Shown: positions 1 to 5,605, counted from the first letter of the stretch. The stretch is DNA of 6,219 nucleotides from Spirochaetales bacterium (GCA_022784805.1 JALFYG010000050.1:1-6219); one strand, 5' to 3'. Notes: a model not told the origin generated them from the letters alone. Made by a program: numbers and translations.

Positions 1-1
1 T

Positions 2-145
2 GGATTCTTCTCACTTGGTGGAAGCGTCAATATTTGTATCGCTACAATTGATGTCGCTTACTTCTGGGAAGAACTTGGTGTTGTTGCAGGAGAGAAGGGT
101 TTGGACGGAGTATCTGTCAGAGTCAACATCGGCTGGGATAACTAA
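2..145 (+). CDS. C-terminal fragment of an unidentified protein, possibly an outer-membrane beta-barrel protein
   Basis: This frame is open from the first bases of the window and ends at TAA, followed directly by a second in-frame TAA, so only the last 47 residues of a longer protein are present. The visible part contains two stretches with alternating hydrophobic and polar residues, one ending in AYFWEE and a last one ending in VNIGWDN, joined by a glycine-rich turn. That pattern is what the last strands of an outer-membrane beta-barrel or another beta-rich envelope protein look like, but it is not diagnostic and no family is recognised. An intrinsic terminator lies 18 bases after the stop, which supports a real gene end here. 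The overlapping frame starting at base 15 is a shadow of this gene. Confident that it is coding; the beta-barrel reading is an inference. Confidence 0.7.
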   Translation, partial: GFFSLGGSVNICIATIDVAYFWEELGVVAGEKGLDGVSVRVNIGWDN

Positions 146-163
146 TAAGACTCAATTCGGGGG

Positions 164-189
164 AACTGCCGGGAAAACCGGCAGTTTTT
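164..189 (+). terminator. Intrinsic terminator of the upstream gene
   Basis: A perfect 9-base-pair stem (AACTGCCGG at 164-172 with CCGGCAGTT at 178-186) closes a GAAAA loop and is followed by five T residues (185-189). This is a canonical Rho-independent terminator for the truncated gene ending at 145. It also occupies the whole region where the next gene, starting at 194, would normally have its ribosome binding site. Confidence 0.92.
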
Positions 190-193
190 ATGT

Positions 194-694
194 GTGAAAA
201 AGGCTTTAAATATTGCATTCATCATTCTTACTATTCTGATCATGGCTGTCATATTCATTTTCTCAATGGATACAGGAGATGAATCAGGCTCCAAGAGTTC
301 AAGAGTAACCAGGCTTATTCTTTCCATAGTCATCAAAGGCTTTGATGATATGTCTGAAAGTGAAAAAGAGGCTTTGATAGAGAAACATTCTTTTATAGTA
401 AGAAAGCTTGCTCATTTCTCTGAGTATGCTGCTTTGGGCTTCATGGTATTCGGTTCTTTCTACACTTCCAACCTTACTATAAACAAGAAGAGGGGAGTGA
501 TGGTGATTCTTTCTTGGCTCTTATCAACTATATATGCCGCTACAGATGAATTACATCAGATGTTTGTCGCTGGACGTGGACCGAGTGTAAGAGACGTTAT
601 GATAGACAGCCTTGGAGCCTTGTTTGGAGTCTTGGTTTTTACTTTGATCGTATTTCTTATTTCGAAATATCAAGAGAGAAAAGAGTGCCAATAA
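194..694 (+). CDS. VanZ-like family membrane protein
   Basis: A 166-residue protein of the VanZ-like family, named after the teicoplanin-resistance accessory protein VanZ. Most members are small integral membrane proteins of unknown role, so no resistance function is claimed. A hydrophobic helix covers about residues 5-24. A soluble segment is followed by the family signature: RKLAHFSEYAALG (70-82), a membrane helix, then YAATDELHQMFVAGRG (114-129) and the conserved VRDVMIDSLGALFG (132-145) leading into a last helix (about 143-157). The paired acidic and His residues of the DELHQ and D-x3-D motifs are intact. The start is uncertain: the GTG at 194 gives a sensible MKKALNIAF amino end, but it has no Shine-Dalgarno sequence and sits four bases after the terminator T-tract. 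In-frame ATGs at 242 and 266 also lack one and would cut the first helix. It appears to be a single-gene unit. Confidence 0.88.
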   Translation: MKKALNIAFIILTILIMAVIFIFSMDTGDESGSKSSRVTRLILSIVIKGFDDMSESEKEALIEKHSFIVRKLAHFSEYAALGFMVFGSFYTSNLTINKKRGVMVILSWLLSTIYAATDELHQMFVAGRGPSVRDVMIDSLGALFGVLVFTLIVFLISKYQERKECQ

Positions 695-725
695 AAATAC
701 CCCGACGAGCGTTCTCAATCGGGGT
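693..725 (-). terminator. Intrinsic terminator reading on the minus strand
   Basis: A 7-base-pair stem (ACCCCGA at 699-705 with TCGGGGT at 719-725) is extended inside by a possible GAG/CTC pairing (707-709 with 714-716). On the plus strand the hairpin is followed by TACTTG, a poor T-tract. On the minus strand it is followed by TATTTTTATT, a good one. The element therefore most plausibly ends a leftward transcript, although it may also weakly terminate the VanZ-like gene, whose stop codon is just beside it. No minus-strand gene of normal size lies between here and base 3106, which is why a noncoding transcript is considered. Confidence 0.6.
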
Positions 726-742
726 TACTTGTTAAACGCGCA

Positions 743-776
743 TACAGGACATCTCCTGTACGTCTGGGACAGTCCC
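743..776. repeat. Tandem pair of short palindromic hairpins, REP-like
   Basis: Two inverted repeats lie six bases apart: TACAGGA (743-749) with TCCTGTA (754-760) around a CATC loop, and GGGA (766-769) with TCCC (773-776) around a CAG loop. Both have the form GGA-x-TCC. Short hairpins of the type GGGACAGTCCC resemble repetitive extragenic palindromes that accompany REP-associated tyrosine transposases; that link is recalled resemblance, not shown here. There is only one copy of each in the window. Confidence 0.4.
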
Positions 777-826
777 TTCTGTGGCAACCTGGTGAAACCA
801 TTTAAGTCCGTGAATTTAATCTAACA

Positions 827-1003
827 CTGATTTGAATGATTGTAAATATGAAAGTTATATAATTTTCTAACTATTTTACATAATTTTTTGAACAATCTAT
901 ATAAGTTTGTAGAGTAATTTTGATGTAAGTTAATTTCTTAATTTAAAAAAAGAAAGAGAAGTTTTAGGGTAATGTGTTTTTACTTTGAGGTGTAAACTCT
1001 AAG
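827..1003. other. AT-rich intergenic spacer with no recognisable gene
   Basis: This is the right-hand part of the 344-base gap between the VanZ-like gene and the next operon. It is strongly AT-rich, with homopolymer runs such as a seven-A run near 946-952, and has no open frame of useful length on either strand and no stable hairpin that I can find. It may hold promoters in both directions, but only the one at 1004-1032 is convincing. Confidence 0.5.
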
Positions 1004-1032
1004 TTGTCACATGGCTTACTTTTGGTTATCCT
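1004..1032 (+). promoter_or_regulatory. Sigma70-type promoter for the 1039-3062 operon
   Basis: TTGTCA (1004-1009) is separated by 17 bases from TATCCT (1027-1032). The -35 box matches five of six consensus positions and the -10 box four of six. Transcription would begin at about 1038-1040, which is the ATG of the first gene, implying a leaderless or nearly leaderless message. This agrees with the absence of any Shine-Dalgarno sequence ahead of that ATG. It is a consensus match only. Confidence 0.45.
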
Positions 1033-1038
1033 TTTCTT

Positions 1039-1812
1039 ATGTTTGGTTTCTACATCAAAAAAGCATTTTTCGACGGCTGGGACAATTTCATTCAATTAAT
1101 CCTTCAGAATATTATCTATATCATTTTATTCCTCTTGATTATCGGGTCTGTTGTTGTCTTTGGTGATAACCTTGGACTCTTTTTGCCAGCGGCAATAGTT
1201 ATTCTTTTCCTCTTTTCCCTATCTATGGGAGGATCCTCTGCCGTTGTCTATAACTGGTCAGATTATAAGAGTGAAACTTGGCGTCCATATACGAAGGGAG
1301 TAGGGAGAAACATAAGACACTCCATGGTTTTCTTCCTCTGTCTGATGGTTCTTTTAATGTTGTTTTTCCTTGTCATTCCTTTCTATTTGTCTTTTGACAA
1401 TATTATAGGAACGATTCTTGGAGTAATGATGGTTTGGCTTTCTGTCTTCCTCTTACTTGTATTGCCATACTACTTCCCATTAATGAACCTTCTTCCAGGA
1501 GACGGGCCTTTTAAGACTCTGAAGAAATGTTTCATCATTGCTGGTGATAACATTGGATATACAATTCTTTTATTGCTTCACAATCTCGTTGATATCGTCT
1601 TGACTGTGGTTACAATGGGACTCCTTCCAGGCTGGTGTGGTGTCATGCTTGGAGGCCAAGATATGATGAAGCTTTTGATGAAGAAATATGATTGGATAGA
1701 AGAGAATCCGGACAAGAACAGAAAAGAAATGGATTGGTCCGAAATATTATATGAAGAAAAGGAGACCTTGGGTCCAAGATCATTTAAGAATATGATTTTC
1801 CCTTGGAAGTAA
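1039..1812 (+). CDS. Polytopic membrane protein of unknown function
   Basis: A 257-residue inner-membrane protein that I do not recognise as a named family. The amino end (KKAFFDGWDN, residues 7-16) is amphipathic, followed by hydrophobic segments at about 20-41, 46-66, 95-118, 121-147 and 171-199, giving five or six membrane spans. A short loop with several aromatic residues (YNWSDYKSETWRPY, 71-84) follows the second span. The last 58 residues are soluble and charged and end in the compact motif NMIFPWK. The ATG at 1039 has no Shine-Dalgarno sequence (the preceding bases are TCCTTTTCTT), and a promoter-like sequence ends only six bases upstream, so the start may be leaderless. An ATG at 1011 is out of frame. 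It is the first gene of an operon and ends one base before the CYTH gene, but the context does not reveal its role. Confidence 0.85.
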   Translation: MFGFYIKKAFFDGWDNFIQLILQNIIYIILFLLIIGSVVVFGDNLGLFLPAAIVILFLFSLSMGGSSAVVYNWSDYKSETWRPYTKGVGRNIRHSMVFFLCLMVLLMLFFLVIPFYLSFDNIIGTILGVMMVWLSVFLLLVLPYYFPLMNLLPGDGPFKTLKKCFIIAGDNIGYTILLLLHNLVDIVLTVVTMGLLPGWCGVMLGGQDMMKLLMKKYDWIEENPDKNRKEMDWSEILYEEKETLGPRSFKNMIFPWK

Positions 1813-1813
1813 A

Positions 1814-2350
1814 ATGAGAGAAGTTGAACTCAAAGCCTACGTTGATGATTGGGCGATTGTAAAAGAAAGGATTGAAGCTGTATGTGGAAATGGAAATATT
1901 GTTTCCAAGAGGGACCAGTATTTCCATAGGCCAGGAGAAAAGCATCAGGCTTTCCGCATTCGCGATAATAATGGAAGTATGGAGCTTACCAGTAAGCAGA
2001 CAGGACAGAATGAGAATGGGGAGAATAACCTTGAATTCGAGTTCGCAGCTCCTATCGGCGAATATGACAAGGCTGTAGGATTCTTTAAGAATCTTGGATA
2101 TGAACCATACTTCAGAAAGTATAAAAATGGTTGGGAATGGAATATCGAGGATGTTCATATTGAGCTCTTGGAAGTCAATGACTTGGGCTTCTTCCTTGAA
2201 ATGGAGATTCTCATCCCATTTAATTCCACTGAAGAAGACGTAAGTGATTCCCAATTCCATTTGCAGAAGCTTCTGGCTAAGTTTGGTATTCCAAAGGATA
2301 AAGTCTGCGCCAAGAGTTATAGATCTATGATTCTTAAGGAGGGAGACTAA
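1814..2350 (+). CDS. CYTH-domain protein (class IV adenylate cyclase / thiamine triphosphatase-like)
   Basis: A 178-residue single-domain protein of the CYTH superfamily, whose members act on triphosphorylated substrates with divalent metals inside an eight-stranded beta tunnel. The defining E-x-E-x-K motif is at the amino end (E3, E5, K7). Other expected tunnel residues are visible: FRIRD (47-51), the Lys in ELTSKQ (57-62), alternating acids in NLEFEF (72-77), RKYKNGWEW (101-109), IELLEVNDLGFFLEMEI (116-132) with its metal-binding glutamates, and the C-terminal KSYRSMI (167-173). The length fits small class IV cyclase-like members, but sequence alone does not separate cAMP synthesis from tripolyphosphate or thiamine triphosphate hydrolysis. 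A GGAAG at 1805-1809, within the last codons of the preceding gene, serves as ribosome binding site, implying translational coupling. The neighbours are housekeeping genes and do not point to a substrate. Confidence 0.88.
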   Translation: MREVELKAYVDDWAIVKERIEAVCGNGNIVSKRDQYFHRPGEKHQAFRIRDNNGSMELTSKQTGQNENGENNLEFEFAAPIGEYDKAVGFFKNLGYEPYFRKYKNGWEWNIEDVHIELLEVNDLGFFLEMEILIPFNSTEEDVSDSQFHLQKLLAKFGIPKDKVCAKSYRSMILKEGD

Positions 2351-2628
2351 TGGAGTTCCGGGCTAGTCATATCCTTGTGAAGGATCAGAAGAAAGCTGAA
2401 GAAATCTATAACAGAGTAAAGAATGGAGAGAACTTCTCATCTCTTGCCCATCAATACTCCACTTGTCCAAGTAAAGAGAAAGGGGGAGACCTTGGTTGGT
2501 TTGGAGAGGGACAAATGGTTCCACCCTTTGAGAATGCTGTAAGACGAATGAGTACTGGAAGTATCTCAAAGCCTGTAAAGACTCAGTTCGGCTGGCATAT
2601 AATAAAGAAAACAGGAGTCAGAGGATGA
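2350..2628 (+). CDS. ppiC: Parvulin-type peptidyl-prolyl cis-trans isomerase
   Basis: A stand-alone parvulin of 92 residues, close to the 93 residues of E. coli Par10 (PpiC). It has no signal peptide and no chaperone arm, so it should be cytoplasmic and catalyse cis-trans isomerisation of X-Pro bonds. Landmarks in order: SHILVKDQKKAEEI (6-19) with the core His7, the active-site cysteine in STCPSKEKGGDLGWF (37-51, Cys39), the substrate-pocket segment GQMVPPFENAV (54-64, with Met56 and Phe60), and TQFGWHIIKK (78-87) with the second conserved His83. The catalytic set appears complete. Its ATG shares one base with the CYTH stop codon. A very strong Shine-Dalgarno sequence, AAGGAGGGAG (2336-2345), lies at good spacing, the strongest in the operon, so high translation is likely. 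Its own stop overlaps the rnhA start by four bases. Confidence 0.95.
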   Translation: MEFRASHILVKDQKKAEEIYNRVKNGENFSSLAHQYSTCPSKEKGGDLGWFGEGQMVPPFENAVRRMSTGSISKPVKTQFGWHIIKKTGVRG

Positions 2629-3062
2629 TTGTAATTTATACAGATGGTGGCTGCTCAGGTAATCCTGGTCCTGGGGGCTGGGCCTTTGTTGTAAGCGAAA
2701 AGGGAGAGATTAAAGAGTATAGAAGCGGTGGAGACAAAGACACCACAAATAATAAGATGGAGCTTACTGCTGTCATCAACGCTCTTAAGTATGCCCAAAG
2801 TATTGGAGAAAATGACGTTACCATCCTTACTGACAGCCAATATGTAAAGAATGGAATAACTCAGTGGATATTCTCTTGGAAACGTAATGGCTGGCGCACC
2901 AGTGGAAAAGCTCCTGTAAAGAATATGGATTATTGGGTGGAGCTGGATGCCCTCAATAATGCCATGAACGTGGACTGGCAATGGGTCAAGGGCCACGCAG
3001 GAATTCTTGGTAACGAAGAGTGTGACCGCTTGGTCAGAATGGAGACAGCCAAGTATTTATAA
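2625..3062 (+). CDS. rnhA: Ribonuclease HI
   Basis: A 145-residue ribonuclease HI that cleaves the RNA strand of RNA:DNA hybrids (R-loops, Okazaki primers) in the cytoplasm, using two metal ions. The family opening IYTDGGCSGNPGPGGW (4-19) carries the first catalytic acid, Asp7. The others are Glu46 in NNKMEL, Asp70 in LTDSQYV and Asp134 in CDRLVR, and the proton-shuttling His124 lies in VKGHAG. The basic handle region of bacterial type-1 enzymes is present (WKRNGWRTSGKAPVKN, 85-100). The usual final motif with ADxLA is replaced by CDRLVR, a mild variation. Length is normal. Translation is coupled to ppiC by an ATGA overlap, with AGGAG at 2613-2617 as ribosome binding site. It is the last gene of the operon and is followed by a bidirectional terminator. 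Confidence 0.97.
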   Translation: MIVIYTDGGCSGNPGPGGWAFVVSEKGEIKEYRSGGDKDTTNNKMELTAVINALKYAQSIGENDVTILTDSQYVKNGITQWIFSWKRNGWRTSGKAPVKNMDYWVELDALNNAMNVDWQWVKGHAGILGNEECDRLVRMETAKYL

Positions 3063-3067
3063 AAGAC

Positions 3068-3098
3068 AAAAAATCCTCGGTTTTCCCGAGGGTTTTTT
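3068..3098. terminator. Bidirectional intrinsic terminator between convergent genes
   Basis: The stem CCTCGG (3075-3080) with CCGAGG (3086-3091) is flanked by six A residues on the left (3068-3073) and six T residues on the right (3093-3098), so it works as a terminator on both strands. It ends the rnhA operon in the plus direction and the upp-lipoprotein transcript in the minus direction, whose stop codon lies only eight bases away. Confidence 0.93.
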
Positions 3099-3105
3099 CT
3101 TGGCC

Positions 3106-3759
3106 TTATAGAGTTTCTGTGTTTTCTTCCTCTGGTATGGAAGTCTCTTCCTCTTCTCCTGAGATTTCTTCTTCTCTGATATCAGAAGACTCTTCACTTT
3201 GCTTTTGCTCTTCCTTTGGCTTCAGAGATTCAAATAGAAGAGAATAGAATTCACTGTCTTTTGATAGATACTCAATTGCCTTTAGGTTCTTGTTATCATA
3301 AAGAAGGATAGCTTTTGCTTCTTCCTTGGCTTTTTCTATTTCACCAAGTGAGTCGTAGATATCTAAGAGTCTCTTTCTAATTTCGATGCTTCCTGGGTTT
3401 AAATCTCGAGCGACTTCCAGTGTGGCTTTCTCTTCTTCAATTCTTTCTACAGAACGTAAGACAAGAGACTTCAGATAAACAAAACGAATGTTATCAGGAT
3501 AGAGGGAAATACCCTTATCTATTTCAACAAGGGCTGTCTCATACTCTCCAGCTTCATAAAGGGAATAAACATAATTCCACCTCACTCTCTCGTCTTCATC
3601 TTGAGAGAGGAAGGTAGAATAGATTTCTGCAGCCTCTATACCTTTTTTGCCCTCTGCCTCAGAGAGGGAAGAGTAATCTTTCTCTGTCTGGCAGGAGATG
3701 GAGAGGATGGAGACCAAGGCAATGACAATACTAATTGAGTACAGTCTTTTCAATTTCAA
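3106..3759 (-). CDS. TPR-containing lipoprotein with acidic tail
   Basis: A 217-residue protein with a basic amino end (MKLKR), a hydrophobic signal segment (about 7-20) and a lipobox-like ILSISC (18-23), so Cys23 is the probable lipidation site. Leucine is absent at -3, as tolerated in spirochaetal lipoproteins. The mature part carries about three tetratricopeptide-like helical pairs: WNYVYSLYEAGEYETALVEI and following (61-90), a degenerate second (91-124), and LLDIYDSLGEIEKAKEEA (131-148). TPRs mediate protein-protein contacts, so it may be an envelope scaffold; no partner is evident. The last 35 residues are low-complexity and rich in Glu and Ser. The start is unusual: TTG at 3759 inside the upp 3' end (29-base overlap), with AGG only three bases upstream. 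A second TTG at 3753, with nine-base spacing, is an equally good start. It is probably co-transcribed with upp. Confidence 0.85.
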   Translation of the reverse strand: MKLKRLYSISIVIALVSILSISCQTEKDYSSLSEAEGKKGIEAAEIYSTFLSQDEDERVRWNYVYSLYEAGEYETALVEIDKGISLYPDNIRFVYLKSLVLRSVERIEEEKATLEVARDLNPGSIEIRKRLLDIYDSLGEIEKAKEEAKAILLYDNKNLKAIEYLSKDSEFYSLLFESLKPKEEQKQSEESSDIREEEISGEEEETSIPEEENTETL

Positions 3760-4783
3760 TTACCTGGTCACGATATAGATTGACGATAGTTGAGCCATAG
3801 TCTGCGATAAGCTGGATCATGTTTCTTGGCTCTGGACCCTTGTCCACACCATTAAGTCTGTCACCTGCGTCGCCGAGACCTGGAAGGATGTAAGCTTGCT
3901 CGTTGAGGATAGGATCCATCCAGAGTGTGTAGACTTCAGCTTCAGGAATAGCTCTTGTGATTCTCAAAGCTCCTTTAAGGGCAGAGATTACGTTGATGAA
4001 CTTGATGGATCTTGGCTTAACTCCGTTTTCCTTCAAATACTTGACGATTGTAACCAAGGAACCGCCTGTTGCGTTCATTGGGTCAGCAAAGATCAAGTCC
4101 TTGCCATCCAAGTCTTCAAGAGTGAAGAAAGATCTATCCAGATCCAAGACATAGTCCATGTTATATTCTTTCTTGCTTTCGTCTCTCTTGATCTTAAAGA
4201 GGGCAAAAGGTGTGATGGTGTCATCGGAGGAGTAATCCTGGAACTCCTTACTGATGATCATTGATGGAAGAAGAGCTCCACGAAGCATGACGCACATTAC
4301 GCTTGAGTGGGCAAGTTCATCCACGTCTGGAATCTTATGGACAGCGTAGTTTCTTACAGGATTAGTGACAGGAGTCATCTGAATCATGGCTCTCTTATTG
4401 TTAAGGTTCTTATCTGCAAAAGAGTGGGCGAACATCAATTCATAGGCTCTTTGGATGTAATATAAGAACTCTTCATGTCCTGTTTCAGGATTACGTAGCT
4501 TGGCAATGATTCTACTTGCTTCACCATGCTGCTCTCTTGGTGTCTCAAAAGAGTAGACGTGGATTCTATCGTTACTTGAGCAGATCTCCTTGAGCTTATT
4601 GCCGATTTCAGCGGCGGAATCACTAAGGTCATCTTTTGCCTTCTTGTCATTTTGATCGTTGTCTATTCTTGAGCAAGCTTCAAGGCTCTTGTCGTAGAGA
4701 GCGTGTACAGCTTGGATATTAATCTTGTCTTCTTCTGTGAGAAATCCGTCTAAATCTTCGGCATGAAGAATTATTTTGTTCAT
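3731..4783 (-). CDS. upp: Uracil phosphoribosyltransferase, long form
   Basis: Converts uracil and PRPP to UMP and pyrophosphate in pyrimidine salvage. The carboxyl two-thirds match the UPRTase fold: LRGALLPS (167-174) at the place of the family LRAGLGM motif, the PRPP-binding loop FADPMNATGGS (232-242), and the uracil-specifying YILPGLGDAGDRL (298-310). In the PRPP loop an Asn replaces the Leu seen in E. coli. The protein is 350 residues long against about 208 for E. coli Upp. The excess is a helical, charged amino extension of roughly 90-100 residues with no motif I recognise, plus some 40 residues at the C-terminal end past the uracil loop. The ATG is well supported by AAGGAG (4791-4796) at normal spacing and by a promoter upstream, so the extension is genuine. 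It lies divergent from adk and upstream of an overlapping lipoprotein gene. Confidence 0.93.
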   Translation of the reverse strand: MNKIILHAEDLDGFLTEEDKINIQAVHALYDKSLEACSRIDNDQNDKKAKDDLSDSAAEIGNKLKEICSSNDRIHVYSFETPREQHGEASRIIAKLRNPETGHEEFLYYIQRAYELMFAHSFADKNLNNKRAMIQMTPVTNPVRNYAVHKIPDVDELAHSSVMCVMLRGALLPSMIISKEFQDYSSDDTITPFALFKIKRDESKKEYNMDYVLDLDRSFFTLEDLDGKDLIFADPMNATGGSLVTIVKYLKENGVKPRSIKFINVISALKGALRITRAIPEAEVYTLWMDPILNEQAYILPGLGDAGDRLNGVDKGPEPRNMIQLIADYGSTIVNLYRDQVIEIEKTVLN

Positions 4784-4802
4784 ACTTGTTCTCCTTAGCT
4801 AT

Positions 4803-4832
4803 ACTATAGTGCCAACTGCCCTTTGTCCTCAA
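4803..4832 (-). promoter_or_regulatory. Sigma70-type promoter for upp
   Basis: Read on the minus strand, TTGAGG (4832-4827) is followed after 18 bases by TATAGT (4808-4803). This would start transcription at about 4796, just upstream of the ATG at 4783 and next to the AAGGAG ribosome binding site. The two boxes are reasonable consensus matches; the short leader leaves no room for an attenuator. Confidence 0.5.
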
Positions 4833-4892
4833 TTGGAAATAAAGCTCAAGAGGGCCAAAAATTTCAAAGAATTATAAGTAAACATTACATTT

Positions 4893-4901
4893 TGTTATAA
4901 T
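4893..4901 (+). promoter_or_regulatory. Extended -10 promoter for adk
   Basis: TG-T-TATAAT (4893-4901) is a perfect extended -10 element with a full consensus TATAAT. There is no good -35 box 17 bases upstream (TTATAA-like only), as is common for extended -10 promoters. Predicted start near 4908 gives an AT-rich leader of about 70 bases before the adk ATG. Confidence 0.5.
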
Positions 4902-4976
4902 TGCCTCTGATTTTCCTTATGAATGTACTTTAACGAAAAAAATGATTTTGTTAGAATAAATTTAAAGAGGTATAGT

Positions 4977-5603
4977 ATGAATCTTGTATTTCTTGGCCCT
5001 CCGGGAGCAGGAAAGGGCACAATAGCAGCTGTTGCGAAGAACGCATTGGGTGTTCCTCACATCTCTACTGGAGATTTATTCAGAGAGAATATCAAGAATG
5101 AGACTGAACTTGGAAAGGAAGTTAAGGCTATCCTTGCTTCTGGTGGTCTTGTTCCAGACTCCGTCACCATCAAGATGGTGGAAGAGAGACTAAAGAGAAG
5201 TGACTGCGAGAATGGATACATTCTTGATGGTTTCCCTCGCACTATCCCTCAGGCAGAGGCTCTCTCAAAGATGAGCAAAGTCGATGGCGTCATCAACTTT
5301 GTCCTCAGTGAAGAAGAGATCATCAAGCGTCTCAGTGGCAGAAGAATGTGTAAGAGTACAGGACGCACTTATCATATTCTTTTCAACCCTCCTAAAGTTG
5401 AAGGTATTGATGATGAGACAGGCGAAGAGCTCATTCAGAGAGATGATGATAAGCCGGAAGCCATCAAGCACCGCCTTGAAGTCTACAATGAATCCACAGC
5501 TCCTCTCATCGACTTCTATAAGAAAGAGGGTGTAGTGTTGGATCTCATCTGCACAAACGATCCTAAGGAAACAGAAGAAAACTTCTTTAAGCTTATAAAA
5601 TAG
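4977..5603 (+). CDS. adk: Adenylate kinase
   Basis: A 208-residue long-type adenylate kinase, catalysing ATP + AMP to 2 ADP in the cytoplasm. Visible landmarks: the P-loop GPPGAGKGT (7-15), the AMP-binding region HISTGDLFRENI (28-39), DGFPRT (84-89), the LID beginning GRRMC (121-125), and RDDDKPEAIKHRL (155-167) with its conserved catalytic arginine. The LID lacks the four zinc cysteines and resembles the hydrogen-bonded E. coli type, but with Cys125 and Thr128 in place of His and Ser, while Asp145 and Thr148 are kept. The ATG at 4977 was chosen because AAGAGG lies at 4965-4970 and the protein then begins MNLVFLGPPG, standard for the family. An in-frame ATG at 4923 would add 18 atypical residues and has no ribosome binding site. 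It is transcribed divergently from upp. Confidence 0.96.
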   Translation: MNLVFLGPPGAGKGTIAAVAKNALGVPHISTGDLFRENIKNETELGKEVKAILASGGLVPDSVTIKMVEERLKRSDCENGYILDGFPRTIPQAEALSKMSKVDGVINFVLSEEEIIKRLSGRRMCKSTGRTYHILFNPPKVEGIDDETGEELIQRDDDKPEAIKHRLEVYNESTAPLIDFYKKEGVVLDLICTNDPKETEENFFKLIK

Positions 5604-5605
5604 TA

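Larger units (their letters stand above)
693..801 (-). ncRNA. Candidate minus-strand structured RNA of unknown family
   Basis: Reading leftward from about base 801, the minus strand holds four compact hairpins in a row: TGGT/ACCA with a TTC loop, GGGA/TCCC, TACAGGA/TCCTGTA, and finally the GC-rich terminator stem with its T-tract. This block stands out from the AT-rich DNA to its right. Such an arrangement is expected of a small transcribed RNA. The 5' end was not located: the AT-rich DNA upstream (about 830-950) offers several weak -10-like sites and no convincing -35/-10 pair. It does not match tmRNA, 6S RNA, SRP RNA, RNase P RNA or a riboswitch class I can recognise. A 28-codon open frame, 715-801, runs through the same stretch with a weak GGA upstream, so a tiny mRNA or a mobile repeat unit are alternatives. 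Confidence 0.28.

Noticed and set aside
15..197. 60-codon open frame at the left edge
   Set aside because: It overlaps the partial gene 2-145 in another frame, runs through the terminator hairpin, and its product has no recognisable character.
731..810. Riboswitch, tmRNA, 6S RNA or tRNA in the intergenic element
   Set aside because: No cloverleaf, CCA end, tmRNA tag frame, long 6S-type rod or known aptamer core could be drawn from the sequence.
1784..2260. Minus-strand open frame of 158 codons
   Set aside because: It is the shadow of the CYTH gene, which carries its full motif set on the plus strand.
2655..2996. Minus-strand open frame of 113 codons inside rnhA
   Set aside because: It lies wholly antisense to a fully intact ribonuclease HI gene and has no ribosome binding site or known motif.
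4923..4976. Upstream in-frame start for adenylate kinase adding 18 residues
   Set aside because: The extra residues are atypical for the family, the ATG at 4923 has no ribosome binding site, and the ATG at 4977 has AAGAGG at good spacing directly before the P-loop.
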